The notes under the pieces were generated by a model. It did no database searches, was not told where the DNA came from, and worked only from the letters and a program-made list of their open reading frames with translations. The position numbers and the translations under genes are program-made. Positions 56,262 through 64,000 of a stretch of DNA of 64,000 nt are shown here, in pieces. Source of the DNA: Thalassospira sp. HJ (GTDB taxonomy: Bacteria > Pseudomonadota > Alphaproteobacteria > Rhodospirillales > Thalassospiraceae); the NCBI RefSeq assembly GCF_000948415.1, contig NZ_JYII01000006.1:248001-312000 (forward strand). The letters run 5' to 3'. Every line of letters starts with the position of its first letter. Position 1 is the stretch's first letter.

Positions 56262-57559
56262 AAACCTCTCGATTGGCAGTACTCGCACTCGCGACCGGCA
56301 TGACTTTCGGCCTTGCGTCGCCAGTTTTGGCGCAATCTTCAACCTCCTCGGCGGAGACCTATCGCCTGCTTAATCTGTTCGGCGACGTGTTCGAACAGGT
56401 CAAAGGCAAATATGTCGAAGAAGTCGATGACAAACAACTGATCGAAGCCGCCATCAACGGCATGCTGACATCGCTTGATCCTCATTCCTCCTATCTGAAC
56501 ATGGATAATTTCGAGGAAATGCAGGTCGATACCCGCGGTGAATTTGGCGGTCTTGGCATCGAAGTCACGATGGAAGACGGCTTTGTCAAAGTCATCGCGC
56601 CGATCTATGACACCCCGGCGGAAAAGGCCGGCCTGCAGCCGGGCGACTTCATAACCCACATTGATGGCACCGCCATTCGCGGCATGACGCTTAATGATGC
56701 GGTTGAAATGATGCGCGGCAAGGTCAATACCGACATTGTCCTGACGATCATCCGCAAGGGCGAACAGACGCCGTTTGACGTCACCCTGACCCGTGCTGTG
56801 ATCAAGATCCAGTCGGTGCGCGCCGAACCCAAAGACGACATCGGCTATATCCGCATCACCAAATTCAACGAACAGACCTTTAGCGGCCTGCAGCGCGCCA
56901 TTGCCGACATGCGCGAAGATATCGGCCCGGAAATCAAGGGTCTGGTGATTGACCTGCGCAACAACCCGGGCGGCCTTCTGGATCAGGCGATCTCGGTTTC
57001 CGACGCCTTCCTTGATAAGGGCGAGATCGTCTCGACCCGTCCGCGCGACACCCAGAACACCGAACGCTATAACGCACGCACCGGTGATCTGGCCGAAGGC
57101 CTGCCTGTGGTCGTTCTGATCAATGATGGTTCTGCCTCGGCATCGGAAATTGTCGCAGGCGCGCTTCAGGATCACCGCCGTGCGGTCATCATGGGCACGC
57201 GCAGCTTTGGCAAGGGATCGGTTCAGACCATCCTGCCGATGCCAGGCAACGTCGCCCTTCGCCTGACCACGGCGCGTTATTACACGCCGTCAGGCAAATC
57301 CATTCAGGAAGTGGGCATTGTGCCGGACATCATCGTCCCGCAGGCACGTGTCGAAAGCATCGAGGCAGATACCCGTCGCTCGGAAGCATCCCTTAACGGC
57401 GCGCTTCGTAACGAGGACGAAGGCATCACCGATGCGGAACAGGATGCAAATTCCCGCCGTGACGAGGCCGAGCAGCTGGCGATCGACGATTATCAGCTGT
57501 CGCGTGCGCTTGACATGATCCGGGGTATTTCCCTGTTTGGCCCGCGTCCGAACGGGTAA
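56258..57559 (+). CDS. ctpA: Carboxyl-terminal processing protease CtpA (S41)
   Basis: A 433-residue periplasmic S41 serine protease. Signal peptide 1-25 (ending VLAQSS). PDZ domain about 80-165 (GGLGIEVTMEDGFVKVIAPI; AGLQPGDFITHIDG). The catalytic domain has LRNNPGGLLDQA, Ser294 in NDGSASASEIVAGAL and Lys319 in RSFGKGSVQT. A variable acidic C-terminal tail follows. Such proteases trim periplasmic and cell-wall proteins. ATG at 56258 overlaps the envC stop. The pairing of ctpA with an EnvC-like gene is conserved in many alphaproteobacteria. Confidence 0.96.
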   Translation: MKTSRLAVLALATGMTFGLASPVLAQSSTSSAETYRLLNLFGDVFEQVKGKYVEEVDDKQLIEAAINGMLTSLDPHSSYLNMDNFEEMQVDTRGEFGGLGIEVTMEDGFVKVIAPIYDTPAEKAGLQPGDFITHIDGTAIRGMTLNDAVEMMRGKVNTDIVLTIIRKGEQTPFDVTLTRAVIKIQSVRAEPKDDIGYIRITKFNEQTFSGLQRAIADMREDIGPEIKGLVIDLRNNPGGLLDQAISVSDAFLDKGEIVSTRPRDTQNTERYNARTGDLAEGLPVVVLINDGSASASEIVAGALQDHRRAVIMGTRSFGKGSVQTILPMPGNVALRLTTARYYTPSGKSIQEVGIVPDIIVPQARVESIEADTRRSEASLNGALRNEDEGITDAEQDANSRRDEAEQLAIDDYQLSRALDMIRGISLFGPRPNG

Positions 57560-57593
57560 GGTTGGGCCTGGCATCGTGAAAGACTAGCTGTTC

Positions 57594-59141
57594 GTGTTCA
57601 GGAAAATCCTAAATTCCTTGCCGTTCCGAAAGAAGAAGGACGGCGACATCGACGGGGACATGGCCGATGATCTGGCCGACGACCTTGGCGAGGGGATGAC
57701 TGACGCCGACGATGAAGAAGACGTCAATCTGGATGACCTGCCCTTTAACGAACTGCCGATCGAAGTCCAGTTCAAGAAACTGCCCAAGCGGCCAAAATCA
57801 CGCCGAAGCTGGCTTTCAAAACTGCTGATCATCACGCTGTTCCTCTCGCCCTTCGGGGCGACGGCAGTTGCGATGATCCCGGTACTTGATCCTGAAACCG
57901 GCTGGCGCCTGTTCCATGAAGGCAGCCCGGAAACCACAATGACGGTTCCGGGGACCGAGCGCGAGTTGCAAGAAGAAATCGCGCGTGGCGTTCAGGACGT
58001 GCAGGATCGCGACCGCGCAGCCCAGGAAGCCGCCAACGGCGCAAATGGCGAAGGCCAGTCTGCCGAAGATATCGCAGGCAACCTTGATGGCGTGTCCGAT
58101 CTGATCGGCACACCGGGTGCGCCCGATGGCACAGGCGATAGCGCACCCACCCCCGAAGAACTCGCAGCCCTGATCGAGGAAGAAGGTTCGCTTGACGAGC
58201 CGATCGAACCCGATCCCCTGCGCCCGGCCCCGTTGCCCGGCCTTGACGAAGAAGGCAGCTTTGGCCGCGTTCCGCGTATTGGCGACGACGGCACGACACC
58301 GTTTGATGCCTATAAGCGCCCGTTTGAATTGCCCGAAGACACCCCGGTTGTTGCGGTGATGTTGACCGGTGTGGGGCTGAATGATCAGCGCACCGAAACT
58401 GCGATCAATGATCTGCCGCTGAACATTTCACTGGCGATTTCGCCCTATGCCCGCGATCTGCAAACCGTTGCCCGCGATGCACGCGCGATGGGCCATGAGG
58501 TATTCCTTGAACTTCCGATGGAACCGGCTGACTTCCCGCTTTCCGACCCCGGCCCGCGCGCCCTTCTGACGTCGCTGTCGGAGGGTGAAAACCTTGTCCG
58601 TCTGGAATGGCTGATGGCGCGTTTCCCGGGCTATGCCGGTATGGTCAGCCGTCAGGGATCGAAATTTGGCAGCCTTGATAGCGCCATTCGCCCGGTGATC
58701 GAATTCATCTCACGCACGGGACTTATGTATGTCGAAGGATCGGGCAGCGGGGTTGCCAGCTACGGCGCGCAGTTGGCGGCAAATGCCGGTACACCAAATG
58801 CAATCGGCAATGTCATCATTGATGATGTTCCAAGCCGCCGACAGATCGATAGCCGCCTGAGCGAGCTGGTCGAGATCGCCAAACGCAACGGGGTTGCGGT
58901 CGGGGTTGCCCAATCCTATCCCGTCACGATCCAGCGCCTGCGCAACTGGGCCTTCCGCCTGCGTCGTCAGGGTGTTGTTCTGGTCCCGGTCAGTGCGATC
59001 GCAAGTAAGCAAGTTGCGGCACAATCCGCTGACGAGGCTGAAGCCGCCCGTCAGGAGGCCGAGCAACGCGAACGCGAAGCTATGGCTGAGCAAGCAGCCC
59101 AGGAAGAAGAAGCCGAACCCGCCAACACAATCGAGAACTAA
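57594..59141 (+). CDS. Divergent polysaccharide deacetylase family (YibQ-like) protein
   Basis: A 515-residue protein. An acidic N-terminus (about 20-50, ADDLADDLGE) precedes one membrane segment (about 74-95). A long Asp/Glu/Pro/Ala-rich periplasmic linker (about 110-235) leads to a divergent polysaccharide deacetylase fold (about 250-470; VVAVMLTGVGLN, LNISLAISPYARDL, GHEVFLELPMEP, NVIIDDVPSRRQID). A Gln/Glu/Ala-rich tail ends it. The start is GTG without a strong ribosome site. It lies between ctpA and rppH in the conserved order. Its role is presumably in envelope sugar processing. Confidence 0.88.
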   Translation: MFRKILNSLPFRKKKDGDIDGDMADDLADDLGEGMTDADDEEDVNLDDLPFNELPIEVQFKKLPKRPKSRRSWLSKLLIITLFLSPFGATAVAMIPVLDPETGWRLFHEGSPETTMTVPGTERELQEEIARGVQDVQDRDRAAQEAANGANGEGQSAEDIAGNLDGVSDLIGTPGAPDGTGDSAPTPEELAALIEEEGSLDEPIEPDPLRPAPLPGLDEEGSFGRVPRIGDDGTTPFDAYKRPFELPEDTPVVAVMLTGVGLNDQRTETAINDLPLNISLAISPYARDLQTVARDARAMGHEVFLELPMEPADFPLSDPGPRALLTSLSEGENLVRLEWLMARFPGYAGMVSRQGSKFGSLDSAIRPVIEFISRTGLMYVEGSGSGVASYGAQLAANAGTPNAIGNVIIDDVPSRRQIDSRLSELVEIAKRNGVAVGVAQSYPVTIQRLRNWAFRLRRQGVVLVPVSAIASKQVAAQSADEAEAARQEAEQREREAMAEQAAQEEEAEPANTIEN

Positions 59142-59184
59142 CGACAGGTAACCGGCCCAGCCGACCTGTCAGTCAGGAGCAATC

Positions 59185-59730
59185 ATGGCAAAGAAGTCCG
59201 ATAAACCCAAACAGACGGAAACCGGCACCCCGGATAAAGTCACGGCTGAAGATCTTCCGTATCGCCCGTGCGTTGGCATTGCGCTTTTTAATGCCGACGG
59301 ATTGGTCTGGATGGGCAACCGGTTCGGGTTTGAAGGTGCCTGGCAATTACCGCAGGGCGGGATTGACGATGGCGAAACCCCGATTGAAGCCGCCCTGCGC
59401 GAACTCAAGGAAGAAATCGGTACCGACAAGGCCGAAATCGTTGCCGAAACGCCAAACTGGCTGACCTACGATTTGCCCGAACATCTGGTCGGCAAGGCTT
59501 TCAAGGGCAAGTATCGCGGCCAGAAGCAGAAATGGTTCGCCATGCGCTTTACCGGCAAAGACAAACACATCAACATCGATGTACCAAACCCGGAATTTGA
59601 CAGTTGGCGCTGGAACGACTTTGCCACCCTGCCCGATCTGATCGTGCCGTTCAAAAGACCGGTTTATTTGCAAATCGCAGCCGAATTTCATGATGTACCG
59701 CAAAGAATTCGTGAAATGGGTCGGGCATAA
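59185..59730 (+). CDS. rppH: RNA pyrophosphohydrolase RppH
   Basis: A 181-residue Nudix hydrolase that removes 5' pyrophosphate from mRNA and starts decay. The Nudix box (residues 58-80) follows G-x5-E-x7-RELKEEIG. PYRPCVGIALFNADGLVW and GAWQLPQGG are RppH-typical, as is the C-terminal VPFKRPVYLQIAAEF. It starts after a short gap following the deacetylase-like gene and closes the gpmI-envC-ctpA-yibQ-rppH run. Confidence 0.95.
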   Translation: MAKKSDKPKQTETGTPDKVTAEDLPYRPCVGIALFNADGLVWMGNRFGFEGAWQLPQGGIDDGETPIEAALRELKEEIGTDKAEIVAETPNWLTYDLPEHLVGKAFKGKYRGQKQKWFAMRFTGKDKHINIDVPNPEFDSWRWNDFATLPDLIVPFKRPVYLQIAAEFHDVPQRIREMGRA

Positions 59731-59808
59731 GACGACGTTTGCGGCTTGATCGCTGCTGAGTTTTCGCTAGATTTAATAAACAGACATTCGGCTTAGAGGA
59801 GTTCCAGC

Positions 59809-59997
59809 ATGGGTATGGATCGGTTGATCTTTGGTGTTCTGACCATTGTGGTCGGTCTTTTCGGCCTGTTTTACGCGTCAGGTTCGCACGACGGTTATTC
59901 CTATTTCGTCGGCTTGACCGTGTTCATTGGTGCCGTGCTGTTCATGTTCCATCTGATCAAGGGCCACTATGACCAGCTCGAAGCAGCCGATCACTGA
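59809..59997 (+). CDS. Small two-helix membrane protein
   Basis: A 62-residue protein with two hydrophobic helices (about 5-24 and 30-50) and a polar loop GSHDGYS. GAGGAG lies 8 nt before the ATG, and a strong terminator follows, so it is a well-defined monocistronic gene. No family is recognised. Confidence 0.75.
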   Translation: MGMDRLIFGVLTIVVGLFGLFYASGSHDGYSYFVGLTVFIGAVLFMFHLIKGHYDQLEAADH

Positions 59998-60026
59998 TTG
60001 CTGTTTCTGAAGTAACGTCTATTTGC

Positions 60027-60061
60027 TGCGCCCCAACCTCTGGTCTGGGGCGCATCTTTTT
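60027..60061 (+). terminator. Rho-independent terminator of the small membrane protein gene
   Basis: A 9-bp perfect stem TGCGCCCCA / TGGGGCGCA with a 10-nt loop, then TCTTTTT. Confidence 0.9.
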
Positions 60062-60117
60062 GTGCCTGCCTCTTCTCAATGCTTCAAACGACTCCCGAAA
60101 CGCGATAAGACTTCCCC

Positions 60118-60924
60118 ATGAGCAATACACATTGGGACCCTGCCCGTTACGGTTTGTTCGGCAATGAGCGCCTGCGACCGGCCATTGATCTGATTTCACG
60201 TTTGCCCAAACCGGCAAGCGGGTTTTCCCCACGTCATATTGTCGATCTTGGCTGCGGCCCGGGATCTGTCACCGCTTTGCTTGTCGACGCATATGGTGCA
60301 AGTGATGGCGAGGGCGCGCGCATCACGGGTGTTGATTCATCTGACGAGATGCTTGAAACCGCGCGCAAGCGCCCTGAAAACATCACCTGGCAAAAGGCCA
60401 ACATTGCCGACTGGCAGCCCGATGAACCGGTGGATTTGCTGTTTTCCAATGCGGCGCTGCATTGGGTTCCCGATCATTCAAAGCTTTTCCCGCACCTTCT
60501 GGAACATGTCCGCCCGGGCGGCATGATCGCCATTCAGGTGCCCAACAATTTTCTGGCTCCCAGCCACCAGCTAATCGGCGAAGCCGGCATGGACTGGCGC
60601 AAGGAAGTGGCCACCGCCATGCATGCCGCCCGCATCATGCGCCCGGGTGATTATTTCGATGTTCTTGCCCCGGTCTGTGACGAGGTCGATCTTTGGCAGA
60701 CGCAATATTGCCATGTCCTGACCGGTCCGGATGCCGTCTATAACTGGACGAGCTCAACCATTCTGCGTCCGGTCATGGACGCCCTGCCCGATGACGAGGC
60801 ACGCGAAAAATTCACCGCGAAATACAAGGAACGCCTTAATCAGGTCTATCCGTCACGCGATGACGGACGTACCCTGTTTCCGTTCAATCGCCTGTTCATG
60901 ATCGCGCGCAAAAAATCCACGTAA
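60118..60924 (+). CDS. tam: Trans-aconitate 2-methyltransferase-like methyltransferase
   Basis: A 268-residue class I methyltransferase. It opens with WDPARYGLFGNERLRPAIDL, the signature of trans-aconitate methyltransferase (Tam), then the SAM motif IVDLGCGPGSVTALL and DLLFSNAALHWVPDH. The C-terminal half (NWTSSTILRPVMDALPD, FPFNRLFMIARKK) fits the family. Tam methylates trans-aconitate, an inhibitory by-product of the citrate cycle. The enzyme family is clear; the substrate is inferred. Confidence 0.85.
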   Translation: MSNTHWDPARYGLFGNERLRPAIDLISRLPKPASGFSPRHIVDLGCGPGSVTALLVDAYGASDGEGARITGVDSSDEMLETARKRPENITWQKANIADWQPDEPVDLLFSNAALHWVPDHSKLFPHLLEHVRPGGMIAIQVPNNFLAPSHQLIGEAGMDWRKEVATAMHAARIMRPGDYFDVLAPVCDEVDLWQTQYCHVLTGPDAVYNWTSSTILRPVMDALPDDEAREKFTAKYKERLNQVYPSRDDGRTLFPFNRLFMIARKKST

Positions 60925-60960
60925 TCATCCGAACCAGACATCCCTGACAAGGAGCCCCCC

Positions 60961-61806
60961 ATGGCCGATTTTCGCGAACATTTCGTCAAATGCTGTGGCT
61001 ATGAAGTGCATGTCAGGGCATGGGGCGATCCGGCCAATCGGCCGCTTTTGATGATGCATGGGCTTGCCCGTCTGGCCGATGACTTTGATCATGTCGCGCC
61101 TCATTTCACCGACAAATATTATGTGCTGTGCCCATCGATGATTGGCCGTGGTTTTTCCGGCTGGGCCAGCGATCCGGATGCGGAATATACCGTGCCATTC
61201 TATGCCGCACAGATGTTTGAACTGCTTGATCATTTCAACATTGATACCTGCGACTGGATCGGGACATCGATGGGCGGGCTTATTGGCCTTTATGCGACAA
61301 CCGAGGTCGCCGGACGCATCGAACGGCTGGTGCTAAATGATATCGGCCCGGAACTTGATCCCGATGCAGTCGCACGCATCAAATCCTATGTCGGGGCGGC
61401 ACCGGAATTTCAAACGATTGACGAAGTCGAACAGCTCGTCCGGCTTGTTTATGCATCCTTCGGGGTGGCTGATGACGCCACCTGGGCGTTTTTGGCCTCG
61501 CGATCGGTCCGCCGTCTGCCGAATGGCAATTTCATGATGCATTACGACCCGGAAGTCATGCGGGTCTTTGCCGAACATATTGATAACTTTGATGCATGGG
61601 CCGAGTTTGAAGCCCTGCCCTGCCCGGTCATGCTGATCAGCGGCGAGCAATCCGACCTTATTCCCAAGGCGATTGTCGAGAAGATGAAACAGAAAAAACC
61701 GGAAATGCCGGTTTTTGCAGTGGCGAATTGCGGGCACGCTCCCCACTTAAATGATAAAGCGCAAGTCGACGCAATTCGGGACTTTCTGAGCAAAAGCATA
61801 TCCTGA
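60961..61806 (+). CDS. Alpha/beta hydrolase
   Basis: A 281-residue alpha/beta-fold hydrolase. The oxyanion region is MMHGLARLADDFDHV (about 31-45). The nucleophile is Ser103 in GTSMGGLIGL. The acid is probably in LISGEQSDLI, and the catalytic His is in NCGHAPHLND. There is no signal peptide. It is a serine hydrolase or esterase with an unknown substrate. It starts 36 bp after the Tam-like gene with GGAG upstream, so the two are probably cotranscribed. Confidence 0.9.
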   Translation: MADFREHFVKCCGYEVHVRAWGDPANRPLLMMHGLARLADDFDHVAPHFTDKYYVLCPSMIGRGFSGWASDPDAEYTVPFYAAQMFELLDHFNIDTCDWIGTSMGGLIGLYATTEVAGRIERLVLNDIGPELDPDAVARIKSYVGAAPEFQTIDEVEQLVRLVYASFGVADDATWAFLASRSVRRLPNGNFMMHYDPEVMRVFAEHIDNFDAWAEFEALPCPVMLISGEQSDLIPKAIVEKMKQKKPEMPVFAVANCGHAPHLNDKAQVDAIRDFLSKSIS

Positions 61807-62023
61807 CTGGCCAATCGCCGGTAAATGCAGGGTCAAGTCACGCCTGAAATCCCCGTCCGTCATAAACCCGGTGATGTTTGCCGCGCGCCAAGAACGCGGC
61901 ACGGGTTTGGCGGTTGTTGGTTGGGACCGACAAAATCAAACCATTCAAGCGTCCGGGACGGGACGCAGTCTGGCTGTTGCCTCGAATTTTGTGGTTGTTC
62001 AATCACCTGTGGGAACAGGCGAC

Positions 62024-62701
62024 ATGACAAAGCTGCATTGGTTAGATTGGCTAAAAAGACACCGGACCGTGACGTTTTTGACGACCTTGTTTTACGCAGG
62101 TCTGGCGCAGAACCCCACCCTATTGGCTCAAACCATTGAAAATGCGCTGCCGACAAAACCTGGCATGCAACTGATTCCGGGCGGCTCGGCCTTTGGCCCC
62201 GGTGGTATTTCATCAACGGTGCCGCACGACTTTGACCAGGACTTCACCCCTTCGTCACGCTATGGCATTGCACTTGCGCCCACGCCAAGCGATCCCGAAA
62301 ACACATCACAATACTGGCTTGAATTCGGCGGCGTTCCGCGCACGGATCGCGGTATGAATGCGCAGATCGGGCTTGGCTATTCGCCATCCCCTGATCTTGG
62401 ATTTACGGTCGGTCCGTTTCTGGATCTGGATGCTGCAACGCCGGGCAATATCGGCATTTACCAGACCGACAGGCTTGGTGCCCAACGCCGCATTCGATCA
62501 GGTTTCAGCGGCTCCGGGACGGGTGATGCGCATGATGCCGGGCTTGCAGGGTCGCTATCCTACATGCCGCTTGAAGATATCTGGATCGGCCTGCATGGGT
62601 CGGTTTCGCGCGATCTGACACCCCGCAATTCGGAAGACGGTCTGCTTGATGGCATTGATGCCATGCTGGGGCTGACCGCACGGTACCGGATCGAATTCTG
62701 A
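62024..62701 (+). CDS. Exported hypothetical protein, probable outer-membrane beta-barrel
   Basis: A protein of about 225 residues, not assigned to a named family. A signal-like N-terminus (MTKLHWLDWLKRHRTVTFLTTLFYAGLAQ) is followed by alternating hydrophobic/polar strands rich in Gly and aromatics (AQIGLGYSPSPDLGFTVGPFLDLD; AGLAGSLSYMPLEDIWIGLHGSVS). It ends in Phe (TARYRIEF), the usual last residue of outer-membrane barrels. ATG at 62024 has AGGCGA upstream; a small hairpin CCTGT/ACAGG lies over the ribosome-binding region. An upstream extension of the frame lacks a signal peptide. Confidence 0.6.
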   Translation: MTKLHWLDWLKRHRTVTFLTTLFYAGLAQNPTLLAQTIENALPTKPGMQLIPGGSAFGPGGISSTVPHDFDQDFTPSSRYGIALAPTPSDPENTSQYWLEFGGVPRTDRGMNAQIGLGYSPSPDLGFTVGPFLDLDAATPGNIGIYQTDRLGAQRRIRSGFSGSGTGDAHDAGLAGSLSYMPLEDIWIGLHGSVSRDLTPRNSEDGLLDGIDAMLGLTARYRIEF

Positions 62702-62795
62702 TCTTGCGCAGACCGGGCAGTCCTGTATGACTGGCTTCTGAGGTCAGGACCGATTAACCTGATCCAAGGAAACCCAAGGGGACATTCAGACGCGT

Positions 62796-63782
62796 ATGAG
62801 CCATTCGCTTCCACCAGAACATGCTGTGCTTGGCGCACCATTTGATGCCTGTAACGATCTGGCCGCGGCGAAAAACGCCAATCTTTATCGCGCGGCCATG
62901 CGTCTTAGCCCGGAACGCCAACGATTCTTTCTGGCTGCCTATGCCTCGATGCGCGTGATTGACGATATCGTCGATGACGGCTTCCTTGAACTGCCCGATG
63001 CCCAGCGCGACGCCGAGCGCGAAACCATCCTTGAAACCGTTCATCAATGGCAGGCCCAGGTCATGGCGGCCAAGGCCGATATGGACAATCCGATGCCCGA
63101 AGGCGGCCCGTTGACCGGCGCGGTTTATGACGCGCTCCGCCTCACCCTTGGCCGCAGCGACCTTCCCGCCGATCCGTGGATCGAACTGGCCGATGCCCTT
63201 CATCGCGACATCGCCGAAGAACCAATGGATGAGTGGGACGATTTCATTGCCTATTGCGAAGGGGCGACCGCTGCACCGGCATCAATCTTTGTCTATCTGT
63301 TGTCAGCCCGCCATGATCCGGAAATCGGCTATACCTCGCCGCTGACCAACCCGCCGCTTTATCACGCGCGCGATATGGCGATCTTTTGCTATATCATTCA
63401 CATCCTGCGCGACCTGCCCGAAGACATCAAAGGCCCGGACCGCCTGGTCACCATCCCGTCCGAAATGCTGATTGCCGCCGACATCACCCTTGGCGAGATC
63501 CGCAATGCCATCGGTCAGGGCAAATATGATGATCTCGATTACCTCGGTAAAATCCTGCTCGAACACGCTTGGGAGCATTTTGAAACCGGTCAGGCCCAAT
63601 CCAGCGAATTGCTGTCGGTGCTTGATACGGATGAGGCCGATACGTTATCGCGCCTGTTCACCGTCTATATCGAACTGGCTGGTGCGATGACCGAAAATGG
63701 CTACGCCGCGTTCCTCAAGGACCGCGATGCCATTATGCAAAGCACCGCGCAAAACAGCCTGCCCGACGTCAAAAAGGATTAG
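62796..63782 (+). CDS. Squalene/phytoene synthase family protein
   Basis: A 328-residue trans-isoprenyl diphosphate head-to-head synthase family protein. The first Asp-rich motif is DDIVDD (56-61). The second is RDLPEDI (205-211). YCEGATAAPASIFVYLL is the conserved helix between them. Family members condense two prenyl diphosphates (farnesyl to presqualene or squalene; geranylgeranyl to phytoene). No other hopanoid or carotenoid genes are in view, so the product cannot be assigned. Followed by a terminator. Confidence 0.88.
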   Translation: MSHSLPPEHAVLGAPFDACNDLAAAKNANLYRAAMRLSPERQRFFLAAYASMRVIDDIVDDGFLELPDAQRDAERETILETVHQWQAQVMAAKADMDNPMPEGGPLTGAVYDALRLTLGRSDLPADPWIELADALHRDIAEEPMDEWDDFIAYCEGATAAPASIFVYLLSARHDPEIGYTSPLTNPPLYHARDMAIFCYIIHILRDLPEDIKGPDRLVTIPSEMLIAADITLGEIRNAIGQGKYDDLDYLGKILLEHAWEHFETGQAQSSELLSVLDTDEADTLSRLFTVYIELAGAMTENGYAAFLKDRDAIMQSTAQNSLPDVKKD

Positions 63783-63813
63783 GGTCCGGGGCCTTCCAGA
63801 ACCCGCCAAAAGA

Positions 63814-63838
63814 AAACCCCGCCAGTTTGGCGGGGTTT
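63814..63838 (+). terminator. Rho-independent terminator, bidirectional
   Basis: An 11-bp perfect stem AAACCCCGCCA / TGGCGGGGTTT with a GTT loop. It is A-rich before and T-rich after, so it can serve both the synthase gene and the convergent pgk. Confidence 0.88.
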
Positions 63839-63864
63839 GTCGTTTTGCATCAAAGGCGACCGGC

Positions 63865-64000
63865 TCAGCTCGCGCGAAGTGCTGCCACACCCGGAAGCGT
63901 TTTGCCTTCAAGCCACTCAAGGAAGGCCCCACCGGCGGTCGAGACATAGGAAAATGCCTGATCAGAATCGGCATGGCGCAGGGCTGCAACCGTATCACCA
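63865..64000 (-). CDS. pgk: Phosphoglycerate kinase, C-terminal fragment (cut by window edge)
   Basis: The minus-strand frame ending at TGA 63865-63867 reads [14 protein letters not shown]... then [18 protein letters not shown] followed by VAALRAS. This is the C-terminus of phosphoglycerate kinase, including the GGG/STAGGA phosphate-binding region. The enzyme makes ATP from 1,3-bisphosphoglycerate in glycolysis. Only 44 codons are in the window; the start lies beyond base 64000. Confidence 0.93.
   Translation of the reverse strand, partial: GDTVAALRHADSDQAFSYVSTAGGAFLEWLEGKTLPGVAALRAS

Noticed and set aside
56339-57175. A 278-codon minus-strand frame
   Set aside because: Opposite ctpA; shadow of GC-rich codons.

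Overview
The window reads as a chromosomal segment of an alphaproteobacterium, most likely Rhodospirillales and close to Thalassospira. The supporting signs are the split Fo-ATPase operon atpI-atpB-atpE-atpF'-atpF without F1 genes, a CcrM-type GANTC adenine methyltransferase, the order mutY-DUF721-dsbA-like-smc, and moderately GC-rich coding sequence with many TTG/GTG starts. Taxonomy is inference from gene content and order. No rRNA, tRNA, insertion sequence, prophage or CRISPR array was found. Both edges cut genes: a MoxR ATPase on the left and the 3' end of pgk on the right.

Layout. 1-6516: a MoxR/DUF58/BatA-DUF4159/VWA-like membrane operon of the aerotolerance type. 6528-8610: a LysR regulator divergent from a glutathionyl-hydroquinone reductase. 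8694-11156 (minus): the Fo operon, with a clear TTGACA-N17-TATGTT promoter. 11606-18073 (minus): a methyltransferase, SMC, a DsbA-like thioredoxin and a DUF721 protein, with mutY divergent. 19328-20780 (minus): a small hypothetical protein and ccrM, whose leader carries GANTC and CtrA-like sites. 21259-27370: a BMP-type nucleoside ABC importer followed by a CodA-family deaminase, i.e. nucleoside/base salvage. 27459-37266: flavin-reductase-like protein, phytase-like esterase, RlmM-like methyltransferase, GFA protein, nadB, MOSC, GAF plus degenerate GGDEF, DUF4269, AEC transporter and a His-rich YHYH protein. 37357-39231: an Atm1-type exporter.

39483-42356 (proA-nadD-rsfS-rlmH) and 53330-59730 (gpmI-envC-ctpA-yibQ-rppH) look like two halves of a housekeeping cluster often contiguous in alphaproteobacteria. 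The 11 kb between them (42357-53329) is accessory. It holds two tandem paralogues of an unusual soluble protein (an MCP-type signalling hairpin followed by a substrate-binding-protein fold, with no signal peptide or membrane segment), a DeoR regulator, a kinase/phospho-lyase-like pair divergent from an SDR across two palindromes, a DHFR-like protein, and an L-serine deaminase preceded by a tandem glycine riboswitch.

59809-64000 holds a small membrane protein, a Tam-like methyltransferase, an alpha/beta hydrolase, a probable outer-membrane protein, a squalene/phytoene synthase family protein and the pgk 3' end.

The best candidate for an undescribed system is the tandem soluble MCP-SBP pair with its duplicated promoter dyad (42469-46348). 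Next in interest are the glycine riboswitch with a palindromic promoter spacer ahead of sdaA, and the ccrM control region.
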